From the NCBI GenBank assembly GCA_947492185.1, contig CANLMR010000004.1, positions 186,001 through 250,000 on the forward strand: DNA of 64,000 nucleotides, given 5' to 3'. The stretch is from an uncultured Tenacibaculum sp. Its GTDB lineage: Bacteria; Bacteroidota; Bacteroidia; Flavobacteriales; Flavobacteriaceae. A program made the position numbers and the translations under genes. The notes under the pieces were generated by a model, which was not told the DNA's origin, did not search any database, and saw only the letters and a program-made list of their open reading frames with translations. Shown here one piece after another: positions 9,033 through 17,403 of the stretch (position 1 is the first letter of the stretch; every line of letters starts with the position of its first letter).

Positions 9033-9549
9033 TGAATTCTATATTTTGATTTGAGGGATTTTTTAATCGTTCTAATAATGTTTGTAGGCTTTGAAGTATC
9101 TTTAAGCGTTGTTGATAGTTAGTTACCATAGCTTGTATAATTTGTTCTTCGTTGCCCTTAAATTGCAAATCGTTAACGTAATTTTTATAATGTTCTTCTA
9201 ATTCTTCAATATCATCAAGAGCATCTTCTATAATGGCCTCAGTATCTAAGTTTCTGTATTTTTCAATTTCTCTTAATTCATGATTAATAGCATTTACAAA
9301 AAAAGTTTGTGTTTCTCCCATTTCTGGTGAGACATCTGCAATATCAATAACTTGTTTAGGTGAATACATTGTGCCAAAATAAAAACCTATAAGTAAAACA
9401 ATTGATGCAGCTACAGATAACCATTTAAATGATATTCCTTTATTTTTTTTGGTTTCTAATTTTCTTAAAAATCGATCTTCATGCCCGGTATGTGGCTCAA
9501 AAATGTCCAAATCGTTGTTTGACAAAAACTCCTTCAACTTATCTTCCAT
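9019..9549 (-). CDS. Probable membrane anti-sigma factor
   Basis: This 176-residue protein has a cytoplasmic N-terminus with HTGHEDRFLRKL (about residues 20-31), one membrane segment (WLSVAASIVLLIGFYFG, about residues 43-60) and a helical extracytoplasmic C-terminus rich in Glu and Gln. It overlaps the sigma gene upstream by 11 nt and the DUF4097-like gene downstream by 14 nt. The membrane segment is very like that at 1583-2059. The role is inferred from neighbourhood and topology; there is no recognisable zinc-finger motif. Confidence 0.65.
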   Translation of the reverse strand: MEDKLKEFLSNNDLDIFEPHTGHEDRFLRKLETKKNKGISFKWLSVAASIVLLIGFYFGTMYSPKQVIDIADVSPEMGETQTFFVNAINHELREIEKYRNLDTEAIIEDALDDIEELEEHYKNYVNDLQFKGNEEQIIQAMVTNYQQRLKILQSLQTLLERLKNPSNQNIEFNETI

Positions 9550-10108
9550 ACATACTTATTTTTGGGTTTTCTTTGAGTAAAATTTGTTTTAATTTCTTTT
9601 TTGCTCTAGAAATAGTAGTTCTTACATTTTCATTGCTGTAATTTAAAATAGCTGCTATTTCTTCATTGTCATAACCTTCTATTAAATTAAGGTTTAAAAT
9701 TATTCTATAATTGTCTTTTAAACTATTTATAGTGTTTAATATATTTTGCACTCCTAAAACTTCATAATTAATTTCTACACCTACAGTTTTATCGTCGTCT
9801 GAAACAACTTCCATTTTTACTTCAGAATAACGATTATTTTTTTTAAGCTGAGTTAAACTTTTATTTATTACTATTCTTTTTAACCAAGCTCCAAAAGTTA
9901 CTTCACCTTTAAATGTGTTTAACTTTGTAAAAGCGGTAAGAAAAGCTTCTTGCATCAAATCTTCAGCTTCAAATTCGTCTTTTAAAATTCGATAAGCTGT
10001 ATTATACATAGCTTTATAATATTGCCTATACAATTGCATTTGAGCTGTTTTGTCACCTTTTTTACAGCGTTCGGTTAGTTGATTTATATTTAGTTTTTCA
10101 GCTTTCAA
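9539..10108 (-). CDS. RNA polymerase ECF-type sigma factor
   Basis: This 189-residue sigma-70 family protein has region 2 at about residues 20-90 (EAEDLMQEAFLTAF, then FGAWLKRIVINKSL). Region 4 is at about 125-178, with a helix-turn-helix ending in NVRTTISRAKKKLKQILL. It is the first gene of a minus-strand operon with the membrane protein and the DUF4097-like gene. A TGTAAC-N16-TGTC element just upstream matches the one in front of the sigma gene at 1087, suggesting autoregulation or cross-regulation. The envelope-linked partners suggest an envelope-stress-like role (inference). Confidence 0.9.
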   Translation of the reverse strand: MKAEKLNINQLTERCKKGDKTAQMQLYRQYYKAMYNTAYRILKDEFEAEDLMQEAFLTAFTKLNTFKGEVTFGAWLKRIVINKSLTQLKKNNRYSEVKMEVVSDDDKTVGVEINYEVLGVQNILNTINSLKDNYRIILNLNLIEGYDNEEIAAILNYSNENVRTTISRAKKKLKQILLKENPKISMYGR

Positions 10109-10129
10109 AAAATACTTTTCTATGGTAAA

Positions 10130-10155
10130 GACAAATCAATTTACAAGTTGTTACA
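10130..10155 (-). promoter_or_regulatory. Putative ECF-sigma promoter of the second sigma operon
   Basis: On the minus strand TGTAAC (10155 down to 10150) is followed after exactly 16 nt by TGTC (10133 down to 10130) and TTTACC. This is the same architecture as at 990-1015. It ends 21 bases upstream of the start codon at 10108. Confidence 0.4.
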
Positions 10156-10215
10156 CTTTTTTGTTTTATTATTTAAAATCTTAATAAAATTGTTAGTAAA
10201 GTGATTGATTGATAA

Positions 10216-10246
10216 TTTAAAAATATTAAAATATCTTCTATATTTG
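10216..10246 (+). promoter_or_regulatory. Putative promoter of HMG-CoA lyase gene
   Basis: TATATTTG (10239-10246) matches the Bacteroidota -7 element TAnnTTTG. Nineteen nt upstream is TTTA (10216-10219), one mismatch from the -33 TTTG. The start codon follows the -7 box by 5 bases, so the transcript could be leaderless. Confidence 0.4.
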
Positions 10247-10251
10247 GCATA

Positions 10252-11121
10252 ATGATTGAAGAAGTAAAGTTAATAGAATGCCCTAGAGATGCAATGCAAG
10301 GAATAAAAAGTCATTTTATTCCTACAAAGCTCAAAGCAAAATATATCAATTCACTATTGAATGTAGGATTTGATACTATTGATTTTGGAAGTTTTGTATC
10401 TCCAAAAGCGATACCTCAAATGAGAGATACAGATAAAGTACTAAATTTACTAGACCTTTCTTCAACAAGAAGTAAATTGTTAGCTATTGTGGCTAACGTT
10501 AGAGGAGCAAATGATGCTTGTGCTTTTGAGGAGATAGATTACTTAGGTTATCCTTTTTCTATTTCAGAAAATTTTCAAATGAGAAACACTCATAAAACTA
10601 TTGCAGAATCTGTAGATATATTGAAAGATATATTAAATATAGCGAATAGGCATAATAAAGAGGTAGTAGCTTATTTATCAATGGGGTTTGGAAACCCTTA
10701 TGGTGATCCTTGGAACGTTGAAATTGTTGCAGATTGGACCGAAAAACTTGCAAATTTTGGAGTAAAAATAGTATCTTTGTCTGACACTATAGGGAGTTCA
10801 ACTCCTGAGGTAATTGATTATTTGTTTTCTAATTTAATCCCCAAATACCCGCAAATTGAGTTTGGTGCTCATTTACATACTACACCAAATAAATGGTTTG
10901 AAAAGGTAGATAGTGCTTATAAAGCAGGGTGTAGAAGATTCGATGGAGCAATTAAAGGTTATGGAGGATGCCCGATGGCTAAGGATGAATTAACTGGTAA
11001 TATGCCAACAGAAAAAATGTTATCTTACTTTACAACTAATAAAGTTAATACTAATACAAAGCCATTAAGTTTTGAAAGTGCTTATAATAAAGCTTTAGAA
11101 GTTTTTAATACTGTTGTGTAA
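10252..11121 (+). CDS. mvaB: Hydroxymethylglutaryl-CoA lyase
   Basis: This 289-residue TIM-barrel enzyme splits HMG-CoA into acetyl-CoA and acetoacetate, the last step of leucine degradation. The N-terminal ECPRDAMQG carries the Arg-Asp substrate/metal pair of the HMGL/isopropylmalate synthase family. HLHTTPNK holds metal-binding histidines and GGCPMAKD the catalytic Cys loop. Length is normal for the bacterial enzyme. Its TAA stop overlaps the ATG of the next gene (TAATG). A promoter-like TATATTTG lies only 5 bases upstream of the ATG. Confidence 0.92.
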   Translation: MIEEVKLIECPRDAMQGIKSHFIPTKLKAKYINSLLNVGFDTIDFGSFVSPKAIPQMRDTDKVLNLLDLSSTRSKLLAIVANVRGANDACAFEEIDYLGYPFSISENFQMRNTHKTIAESVDILKDILNIANRHNKEVVAYLSMGFGNPYGDPWNVEIVADWTEKLANFGVKIVSLSDTIGSSTPEVIDYLFSNLIPKYPQIEFGAHLHTTPNKWFEKVDSAYKAGCRRFDGAIKGYGGCPMAKDELTGNMPTEKMLSYFTTNKVNTNTKPLSFESAYNKALEVFNTVV

Positions 11122-11933
11122 TGAAAATTAAATTTTTAATAATATTCTTCTTAAGTGCTATAATCCCTATGGATTCGCCTAGTGACAATGATGTTACTTT
11201 AGGGTCATGGGAGATTAAGAATGGAATATTTATTGAAAATAATGATGAGGAAACTAATATTGCAAGATATAATTGGAATATATTTTATAATATGTTTCCT
11301 AAGCGAATTACCCAACGTTACATAAAAAAACTAGTTTTAATGACCGATGGAGAGGATGAAAAAACCGGAGCATTAGGAGCATTAAACGATAAAAATAATG
11401 AATGGCAATTAGTTCTAGATCCTATTGATGTTGATTTTACAAGTAAAGATCAAACAAGAATTTCTCAATCAATTTACACATTAGTTCACGAATTTGGTCA
11501 TTTATTAACTTTAAACCACACTCAAATTAAACCCGCTAAAAAAAGGGAACAAGAAAAGGGAGAACCTTATGTTACTATAGAAGGAGTGGCTGTAAAAAAT
11601 AGTTATATTAATAAATTTGTTAATGAATTCTGGGGTGGAGGACTTTTAACGGAATGGGATTATATTCAACGTAATTTTTGTGTTACAGAACAAAAAAGTT
11701 GTTTAGAAAAACTATATGGATTGTACAAAGATAATTACACTGACTTTTTAACTGATTATGCTGCTGAAAGCCCAGAAGAAGATATAGCAGAAAGCTGGAC
11801 TGCTTTTGTTTTGGGAGAAAAAATTGATGATCCCGAAACTATAGCCGAAAAGAAAATTAATTTCTTCTATAAATTTGAAGAGTTAGTATACTACAGAAAA
11901 GTGATTAGAAAAAATATACGTAAGTATCAATAG
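11121..11933 (+). CDS. Putative exported zinc metallopeptidase
   Basis: This 270-residue protein has a hydrophobic N-terminal segment (probable signal peptide, about residues 1-17). The zinc motif HEFGHLLTLNH (His123, Glu124, His127, His133) has the HEXXHX5H spacing of metzincins but lacks their usual Gly. A later ESPEEDIAESWTAF supplies acidic residues that could complete the site. I do not recognise the exact family; similar proteins are annotated as putative zinc-binding metallopeptidases. The start overlaps the HMG-CoA lyase stop by 1 nt, so the two are co-transcribed, though a functional link is not obvious. Confidence 0.6.
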   Translation: MKIKFLIIFFLSAIIPMDSPSDNDVTLGSWEIKNGIFIENNDEETNIARYNWNIFYNMFPKRITQRYIKKLVLMTDGEDEKTGALGALNDKNNEWQLVLDPIDVDFTSKDQTRISQSIYTLVHEFGHLLTLNHTQIKPAKKREQEKGEPYVTIEGVAVKNSYINKFVNEFWGGGLLTEWDYIQRNFCVTEQKSCLEKLYGLYKDNYTDFLTDYAAESPEEDIAESWTAFVLGEKIDDPETIAEKKINFFYKFEELVYYRKVIRKNIRKYQ

Positions 11934-11948
11934 AATTTAGCCTCTGCT

Positions 11949-13499
11949 ATGAATCTTATAAAAAAAACTATACTCTTACTTACTTTAATTCTCATTAATT
12001 CATGTCAATCTTTTGAAAAAACTATTTCACAAGATGCTGTAAATTATGGATTTAAGAAAGACCCAAGTAAATTGTATTTTACAATAATACAATTAAACGA
12101 CGTTTATGAAATTTCACCAATTCAAGGTGGAAAATATGGTGGAATGGCTAGAGTAGAAGCTTTACACAAACAATTATTAAAGGAAAATCCAAATACATTA
12201 TTAGTATTAGCAGGAGATTTTTTGAACCCTTCTTTATTAGGAACTATAAAAGTTAATGGAGAAAGAGTAAGAGGGAAACAAATGGTAGAAGTAATGAATG
12301 CTATGAATTTTGATCTTGTAGCTTTTGGAAACCATGAGTTTGATTTAAGTTACCAAAACTTACAAGAAAGAATAAATGAAAGTAATTTCGATTGGATTTC
12401 TTCAAACGTTTTTCATAATAAAAATGGTAAAAATCATTTTTTTCATAAAGTAGTAAATGGAAAAAAGAAATCTGTAAATGAAACCTATATCCAAGAATTT
12501 AACTTAGGTGAACATAGCTTAAAAATAGGTTTTATTAGTGTTTGTATACCATCAAACCCTAAAAGTTATGTGTCTTATACAAACATGTTTGATGAGGCTC
12601 AAAGGACTCATGATGAGTTAAAAGAAAAAACAGATTATGTGCTTGGTTTAACACATGTAAAGATTGAACAGGATAAAAAAATAGCTCAAATGTTGCCTAA
12701 TATTCCTTTAATTATGGGAGGTCATGAGCATACAAACAAATATGAGAAGGTAGGTAATTCATTAGTAACAAAAGCAGATGCTAATGCCAAAACGGTATAC
12801 ATACATAGGTTTCAATACGATCCATCAACAAAAAAAATAGAATTTAAATCACAATTAAAAACTATTGATGATACTATTCCTGTAGATCAAGAAGTGGGAA
12901 CAATTGTTGATAAATGGGAAAATATACTTACTTCAAAAATAAAAGATATTATTGACAACCCTAATGAGATTATTTATAAAGCTAAAACCCCATTAGATGC
13001 AAGAGATACACCAATACGTTCTGTGCAAACTAATATGGGAGAGGTTGTAGCTGAAGCAATGAGTAAATCATATGACAATGAAATAGATTGCGCTTTTGTA
13101 AATGGAGGTTCTATTCGAATAGATGATGTATTGTCTGGAGATATATCTTCTGTTGATATTTTTAGAGTTTTACCATACGGAGGCCCAGTTTTAAAAGTTA
13201 AACTAAAAGGTACTTTGTTACGAAAAGTTTTAGATTATGGAGAAAGTGCCGCCGGAACTGGAGCATACTTACAATGTTATAATATTAGTAAATCTGATAA
13301 TATATGGCTAATTCAAAATGAACCTATTCAAAAAGATAAAGTTTATACAGTAGCTACTTCAGATTATTTATTAAAAGGTTTTGATATACCTTTTTTAAAG
13401 CCTTCAAATAGTCAAGTTATTGATGTTTACTCACCTACAAAAGATGAAGAAGCTTCTGATGTTCGTAAATCTGTAATCAATTTTTTAAAGACGAAATAA
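11949..13499 (+). CDS. 5'-nucleotidase / bifunctional metallophosphatase lipoprotein (UshA-like)
   Basis: This 516-residue protein has a lipobox (INSC, Cys19). The N-terminal metallophosphoesterase domain (about 35-290) shows LAGDFLNPSL, FGNHEFDLS and GGHEHTN metal-binding motifs. The first motif reads QLNDVYEI, with Tyr where the usual DxH histidine sits. The C-terminal nucleotidase domain (about 340-500) has NGGSIR and FRVLPYGG, typical of substrate recognition. It probably hydrolyses nucleotides outside the cytoplasm for phosphate or nucleoside scavenging. It starts 15 bp after the metallopeptidase gene and likely ends that operon. Confidence 0.87.
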   Translation: MNLIKKTILLLTLILINSCQSFEKTISQDAVNYGFKKDPSKLYFTIIQLNDVYEISPIQGGKYGGMARVEALHKQLLKENPNTLLVLAGDFLNPSLLGTIKVNGERVRGKQMVEVMNAMNFDLVAFGNHEFDLSYQNLQERINESNFDWISSNVFHNKNGKNHFFHKVVNGKKKSVNETYIQEFNLGEHSLKIGFISVCIPSNPKSYVSYTNMFDEAQRTHDELKEKTDYVLGLTHVKIEQDKKIAQMLPNIPLIMGGHEHTNKYEKVGNSLVTKADANAKTVYIHRFQYDPSTKKIEFKSQLKTIDDTIPVDQEVGTIVDKWENILTSKIKDIIDNPNEIIYKAKTPLDARDTPIRSVQTNMGEVVAEAMSKSYDNEIDCAFVNGGSIRIDDVLSGDISSVDIFRVLPYGGPVLKVKLKGTLLRKVLDYGESAAGTGAYLQCYNISKSDNIWLIQNEPIQKDKVYTVATSDYLLKGFDIPFLKPSNSQVIDVYSPTKDEEASDVRKSVINFLKTK

Positions 13500-13500
13500 T

Positions 13501-13523
13501 TTATTTAAAATTATTCTAAATAA
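13501..13523. promoter_or_regulatory. Fur-like palindrome 1
   Basis: TTATTTA and TAAATAA are separated by 9 nt (AAATTATTC) in a 23-bp partial palindrome. A near-identical copy lies 61 bp downstream, bracketing the promoter at 13526-13556. In front of an iron-type gene cluster this is a plausible operator for Fur or another metalloregulator (inference). Confidence 0.5.
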
Positions 13524-13525
13524 TA

Positions 13526-13556
13526 TTTGTAGAACTGATTTTGTTTTCTACATTTG
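13526..13556 (+). promoter_or_regulatory. Bacteroidota-type promoter of the DUF4856 gene
   Basis: TTTG (13526-13529) and TACATTTG (13549-13556) are 19 nt apart, a full match to the TTTG-N19-TAnnTTTG consensus. The predicted transcript start is close to 13562, the beginning of the second palindrome. Confidence 0.6.
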
Positions 13557-13561
13557 CAGCG

Positions 13562-13584
13562 TTATTTAAAATTAATCTAAATAA
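13562..13584. promoter_or_regulatory. Fur-like palindrome 2
   Basis: A second TTATTTA-N9-TAAATAA site differs from the first by one spacer base. It ends 3 bases before the ATG at 13588 and overlaps the expected transcription start, where a bound repressor would block expression. Confidence 0.5.
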
Positions 13585-13587
13585 AAA

Positions 13588-14778
13588 ATGAAAAAAATAA
13601 TTATAGCTTCATTAGCGATTACGTCTTTATCAATAGTGTCATGCTCTGATGATGATAACATAGATTCATCTGTAACTGCCCCACAAACTTATAAATTTGA
13701 GAGAAATGGTAGTACTTCTGTTAGTTACTCAGGTCAAACTACTCGTATTAAAATGGGAGAGGAGTTTATTTCTGCTTTAAAAGATCCTAGTAAAACAGAA
13801 GCTCAATTAGATGGAATGTTTGCCCATGTAGAAGGGAATAGTGATTTTTCTGATGTAGAGTTAAATGCATCTGATAAAAGTATTAGAAGTAAAACTGCCG
13901 CTTCAAGAGATTTTTTTTCTGCAAATACTACAGAAGCTAATGCTTTGAAATCTAAGTTTGATGGATGGATTGCTGCTCAAGTTTCAGAAGTTTTTCCAAA
14001 TTGGAATACTTTAGCATCAGAAGGAGTGGCAGGACAAATTCAAGAAGCTGGAGGTGGTTCTATTCGTTATGTGAGTGCTAAAGGTTTAGAATATAATCAG
14101 GCTATTAATAAAGGATTAATAGGAGGTTTAATGGTAGACCAAATGTTGAATAATTATTTAGGAACTGCCGTTTTAGATGAGGCTTCTAATATTTCTGATA
14201 ATGACTCAGATAATTTAGCTACAGATAAAAATTATACTACAATGGAACATAAATGGGATGAAGCATTTGGATATCTATATGGTACAGATGATGCTGAAAA
14301 TCCTCAATATGGAGCTGATAGCTTTTTAAGTAAATACGTAGCTAGAGTAGAAGGGGACACTGATTTTACTGGTATTTCAAAAGAAATTTATGATGCTTTT
14401 AAATTAGGAAGAGCAGCTATTGTAGTTAAAAATTATGATGTAAGAAATGAGCAAGCTACTATTATTAGAAATGCGGTTTCAAAAATTATAGCAATTAGAG
14501 CAGTTTATTATCTTCAACAAGCAAAATCTACTTTGTCAAATGATAAAGCTTCTGCTTTTCATGATTTATCAGAAGGTTTTGGATTTATTCAATCGTTAAG
14601 GTTTACAAGAAATACATCTACGAATACTACACATTTACCTGCAGCTGAAATAGAAGGTTTCTTAACTACTTTAATGGCTAATAATGGTTTTTGGAATGTT
14701 ACAAATACTACATTGGATGATATTTCAACAAGAATAGCAAATGTTTATGGGTTCACTGTTGCTGAAGCTGCTAATTAA
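13588..14778 (+). CDS. DUF4856 domain lipoprotein
   Basis: This 396-residue protein has a lipobox signal peptide (IVSC, Cys19) followed by an acidic linker (SDDDN). The body matches the Bacteroidota DUF4856 family (YKFERNGSTSVSYSGQT near the N-terminus is characteristic). DUF4856 proteins usually sit beside imelysin-type lipoproteins and TonB receptors and are thought to help with iron or haem acquisition at the cell surface, though no mechanism is established. It has a good promoter with two palindromic operator-like sites and is followed by an intrinsic terminator. Confidence 0.82.
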   Translation: MKKIIIASLAITSLSIVSCSDDDNIDSSVTAPQTYKFERNGSTSVSYSGQTTRIKMGEEFISALKDPSKTEAQLDGMFAHVEGNSDFSDVELNASDKSIRSKTAASRDFFSANTTEANALKSKFDGWIAAQVSEVFPNWNTLASEGVAGQIQEAGGGSIRYVSAKGLEYNQAINKGLIGGLMVDQMLNNYLGTAVLDEASNISDNDSDNLATDKNYTTMEHKWDEAFGYLYGTDDAENPQYGADSFLSKYVARVEGDTDFTGISKEIYDAFKLGRAAIVVKNYDVRNEQATIIRNAVSKIIAIRAVYYLQQAKSTLSNDKASAFHDLSEGFGFIQSLRFTRNTSTNTTHLPAAEIEGFLTTLMANNGFWNVTNTTLDDISTRIANVYGFTVAEAAN

Positions 14779-14805
14779 ATCTATTCTAAATAAAAATAAT
14801 TAACT

Positions 14806-14836
14806 AAAAAGTAGCTAGGTTTCATAGCTACTTTTT
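14806..14836 (+). terminator. Terminator after DUF4856 gene
   Basis: AAAAAGTAGCTA (14806-14817) pairs perfectly with TAGCTACTTTTT (14825-14836) across a 7-nt loop. The terminal Ts merge into a TATATTTG -7 element (14836-14843) of the next gene. Confidence 0.7.
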
Positions 14837-14849
14837 ATATTTGCACAGT

Positions 14850-14872
14850 TTATTTAGAATAAATAGAAATAA
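14850..14872. promoter_or_regulatory. Weaker Fur-like site before imelysin gene
   Basis: TTATTTA-N9-GAAATAA is one base off the palindrome seen twice upstream of 13588. It lies just downstream of a TATATTTG -7 element (14836-14843) and 5 bases before the ATG at 14878. This suggests that both lipoprotein genes share a regulator. Confidence 0.35.
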
Positions 14873-14877
14873 TAATT

Positions 14878-15981
14878 ATGTTCAAAAGATATTTCACTTT
14901 ATTTACGGTTTTAGTTTTTGCATTTTCATGCTCTAGCTCTGGTAGTGATCCGTTAGGAGGAACAGATAACTTTAATAGATCTTCATTATTAGCTAATGTT
15001 GCTGATAATATGGCTAAACCTGTTTTTGCCGATTTAAAAGTTAAACTTGAAGATATTAAAACAAAGTTTGATAACTTTAATGCTAATCCTAATACGTTAA
15101 CTTTTTCTGAAGTTAAAACTTCTTGGTTAAATGCTTATAAAGTTTGGCAATATGCTGCAATCTTTGAAATAGGTAAGGCTGAAGAATTACAATTCGTAAA
15201 TCATTTTAATATATATCCATTAACTGTAACAGATGTTGAGAATAATATAGCTTCTGGTACTTATGATTTAAATAGTACAAATAATCATGATGCGCAAGGG
15301 TTTCCTGCTTTAGATTATTTATTTTTTGGTGTTGCTTCAACGGAAGCAGATGTAGTTGCAAAGTATACAACAGATATGAATGCTACCAATTATAGAAAAT
15401 ATGTTTACGATGTGATTGCTAAAATGACTGATGTTGCTACCGAAATATCGAATGATTGGAATGGTAGCTATAGAGATGAATTTGTGTCTAATTCTGGAAA
15501 TACTGCTACTAGTGCTCTAAATAAGTTTGTAAACGATTTTATTTTTCATTACGAAAAAAGATTGAGAGCGAATAAGTTTGGTATTCCTGTAGGTAATTTT
15601 TCAGCAACTCCTTTACCTGAAAAGGTAGAAGGTTTTTACGCAAAACAGTATTCTAAAGATTTAGCTTTAGAGGCTTTATATGCAGTCCAAGGAGTGTTTT
15701 CAGGAGCTGGTTACACAATAACTAATTCAGGACCAAGCTTTAATTCGTATTTAAATAGTTTAGATAAATTTAATTTAGCTACTTCTATTTCCAATCAATT
15801 TGAATCAGCTAGAACTCAAATTAATTCTTTGAGCCCTAATTTATATGAACAAATTAATACTAATAATCAAGAAGCATTAAAAGCTTATGATGAGTTACAG
15901 AAAGCTGTAGTGCTATTAAAAGTTGATATGCTACAAGCATTTAATGTTAGTGTTGACTTTGTTGATGCTGATGGAGACTAA
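14878..15981 (+). CDS. Imelysin family lipoprotein
   Basis: This 367-residue protein has a lipobox (AFSC, Cys18). The helical body matches the imelysin (peptidase M75 / IrpA-EfeO) family: a four-helix-bundle duplication including WLNAYKVWQYAAIFEIG and GFPALDYLFFG, the second being the family's conserved region. Imelysins are iron-regulated surface or periplasmic proteins linked to iron uptake; peptidase activity is doubtful. Its neighbours (DUF4856, HTTM, FecA-like receptor) form a recurring Bacteroidota iron cluster. A strong terminator follows. Confidence 0.87.
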   Translation: MFKRYFTLFTVLVFAFSCSSSGSDPLGGTDNFNRSSLLANVADNMAKPVFADLKVKLEDIKTKFDNFNANPNTLTFSEVKTSWLNAYKVWQYAAIFEIGKAEELQFVNHFNIYPLTVTDVENNIASGTYDLNSTNNHDAQGFPALDYLFFGVASTEADVVAKYTTDMNATNYRKYVYDVIAKMTDVATEISNDWNGSYRDEFVSNSGNTATSALNKFVNDFIFHYEKRLRANKFGIPVGNFSATPLPEKVEGFYAKQYSKDLALEALYAVQGVFSGAGYTITNSGPSFNSYLNSLDKFNLATSISNQFESARTQINSLSPNLYEQINTNNQEALKAYDELQKAVVLLKVDMLQAFNVSVDFVDADGD

Positions 15982-16005
15982 GAGATTAGAGAATAAAAAA
16001 TAATT

Positions 16006-16033
16006 AAACTGTCTGTTTTCAGACAGTTTTTTT
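16006..16033 (+). terminator. Terminator after imelysin gene
   Basis: AAACTGTCTG (16006-16015) pairs with CAGACAGTTT (16020-16029) around a TTTT loop, followed by further Ts to 16033. The next gene starts only 15 bp later with no obvious own promoter, so partial read-through is likely. Confidence 0.75.
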
Positions 16034-16047
16034 GTGTATAAGGATAA

Positions 16048-17403
16048 TTGTATTTTAATAATTACATATCAAAAAGAGTTAGTACAGCTCCATTAGCAGT
16101 TTTTCGACTGTTTTTTGGAGTTTTAATGTGTTTAAGCATTATTAGATTTTGGTATTATGGATGGATTGAAAAATTATACATTACTCCAAAATTTTTCTTT
16201 TCATATTATGGTTTTGAATGGATTAAACCTTTAGGAAACTATACTTACTTTTTATTCTTAATTTGTGGATTATCTGCCTTAATGGTTGCCATTGGTTATA
16301 AATATAGATTAGCAATTATAGCCTTTTCCTTAAGCTTTACTTATATAGAATTAATGGATAAGACGACCTACTTAAACCATTATTATTTTGTTAGTGTATT
16401 AAGCTTTCTATTAATTTTCTTACCTGCTAATGCAACGTTTTCTCTAGATAGTTATAAAAGAAACTTTGAATACAATTCAATTCCAAAATGGTGTATTGAT
16501 AGCATCAAGTTATTATTAGGAATAGTTTATTTCTATGCAGGTTTAGCAAAATTAAATTCTGATTGGCTTTTAAGAGCACAACCATTGAAAATTTGGTTAC
16601 CATCTAAATATGATTTACCATTAATAGGAAATAATCTAATGCAACAAAATTGGTTTCATTTTGCTATGAGTTGGAGTGGAGCTATATACGATTTATTTAT
16701 TCCATTTTTATTGCTATTTAAAAGAACAAGAACAATTGCTTTTGTTTTAGTGGTAGTTTTCCATGTCTTTACAAGGATTTTATTTCCAATAGGAATGTTC
16801 CCTTATATAATGATTATAGCTGCATTAATTTTTTTCGATGCTAATTTACATGAGAGAATAATAGCATTTTTGAAGAAGAAAATCGGAAGATTAAATTATA
16901 AAGTCGACTCTTTAAAATCTTATAATTATAAATTTAAAAAAACCTGGTTTGTAGTTGGTGTTTTTCTATTATTTCAATTAATTTTTCCTTGGAGGTATTT
17001 GTTGTATCCTGGAGAATTATTTTGGACAGAAGAAGGGTATCGCTTTTCATGGAGAGTAATGTTAATGGAAAAAGCAGGATATTCTAATTTTAAAATAGTA
17101 AATGGAGCAACAAAGCAGTTTTTCTATGTAGATAATAAAGATTTTTTAACCTCTTTTCAGGAGAAACAGATGAGTTTTCAGCCTGATTTTATATTAGAAT
17201 ATGCTCATTATTTAGGTGATCATTTTACAAAAGATGGGCATCAAAATGTAGAAGTGTATGTTGAATCGTATGTAGCTTTAAATGGTAGGTCAAGCAAGCT
17301 ATATATTGATCCAAAGGTTGATTTATATAAACAGAAAGAAAATTTTAAACATAAAGATTGGATTTTACCTTTTAACGATGAGATTGAAATTAAAGGATTA
17401 TAG
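16048..17403 (+). CDS. HTTM / vitamin K-dependent gamma-carboxylase-like membrane protein
   Basis: This 451-residue protein has multiple membrane segments in the first 310 residues and a soluble C-terminal part. DKTTYLNHYYF (Lys105 is its second residue) corresponds to the DKTxxxNHxY signature that carries the catalytic base of gamma-glutamyl carboxylase, and APLAVFRLFFG is the usual N-terminal signature of HTTM proteins. The start is TTG 16048, 15 bp after a terminator; there is no suitable ATG. It overlaps the TonB receptor gene by 26 bp, so the two are translationally coupled. Its substrate in iron uptake is unknown. Confidence 0.82.
   Translation: MYFNNYISKRVSTAPLAVFRLFFGVLMCLSIIRFWYYGWIEKLYITPKFFFSYYGFEWIKPLGNYTYFLFLICGLSALMVAIGYKYRLAIIAFSLSFTYIELMDKTTYLNHYYFVSVLSFLLIFLPANATFSLDSYKRNFEYNSIPKWCIDSIKLLLGIVYFYAGLAKLNSDWLLRAQPLKIWLPSKYDLPLIGNNLMQQNWFHFAMSWSGAIYDLFIPFLLLFKRTRTIAFVLVVVFHVFTRILFPIGMFPYIMIIAALIFFDANLHERIIAFLKKKIGRLNYKVDSLKSYNYKFKKTWFVVGVFLLFQLIFPWRYLLYPGELFWTEEGYRFSWRVMLMEKAGYSNFKIVNGATKQFFYVDNKDFLTSFQEKQMSFQPDFILEYAHYLGDHFTKDGHQNVEVYVESYVALNGRSSKLYIDPKVDLYKQKENFKHKDWILPFNDEIEIKGL

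Noticed and set aside
17282..17377. Longer N-terminus for the TonB receptor beginning inside the HTTM gene
   Set aside because: It would put 32 extra residues before the signal peptide; ATG 17378 gives a clean signal sequence.
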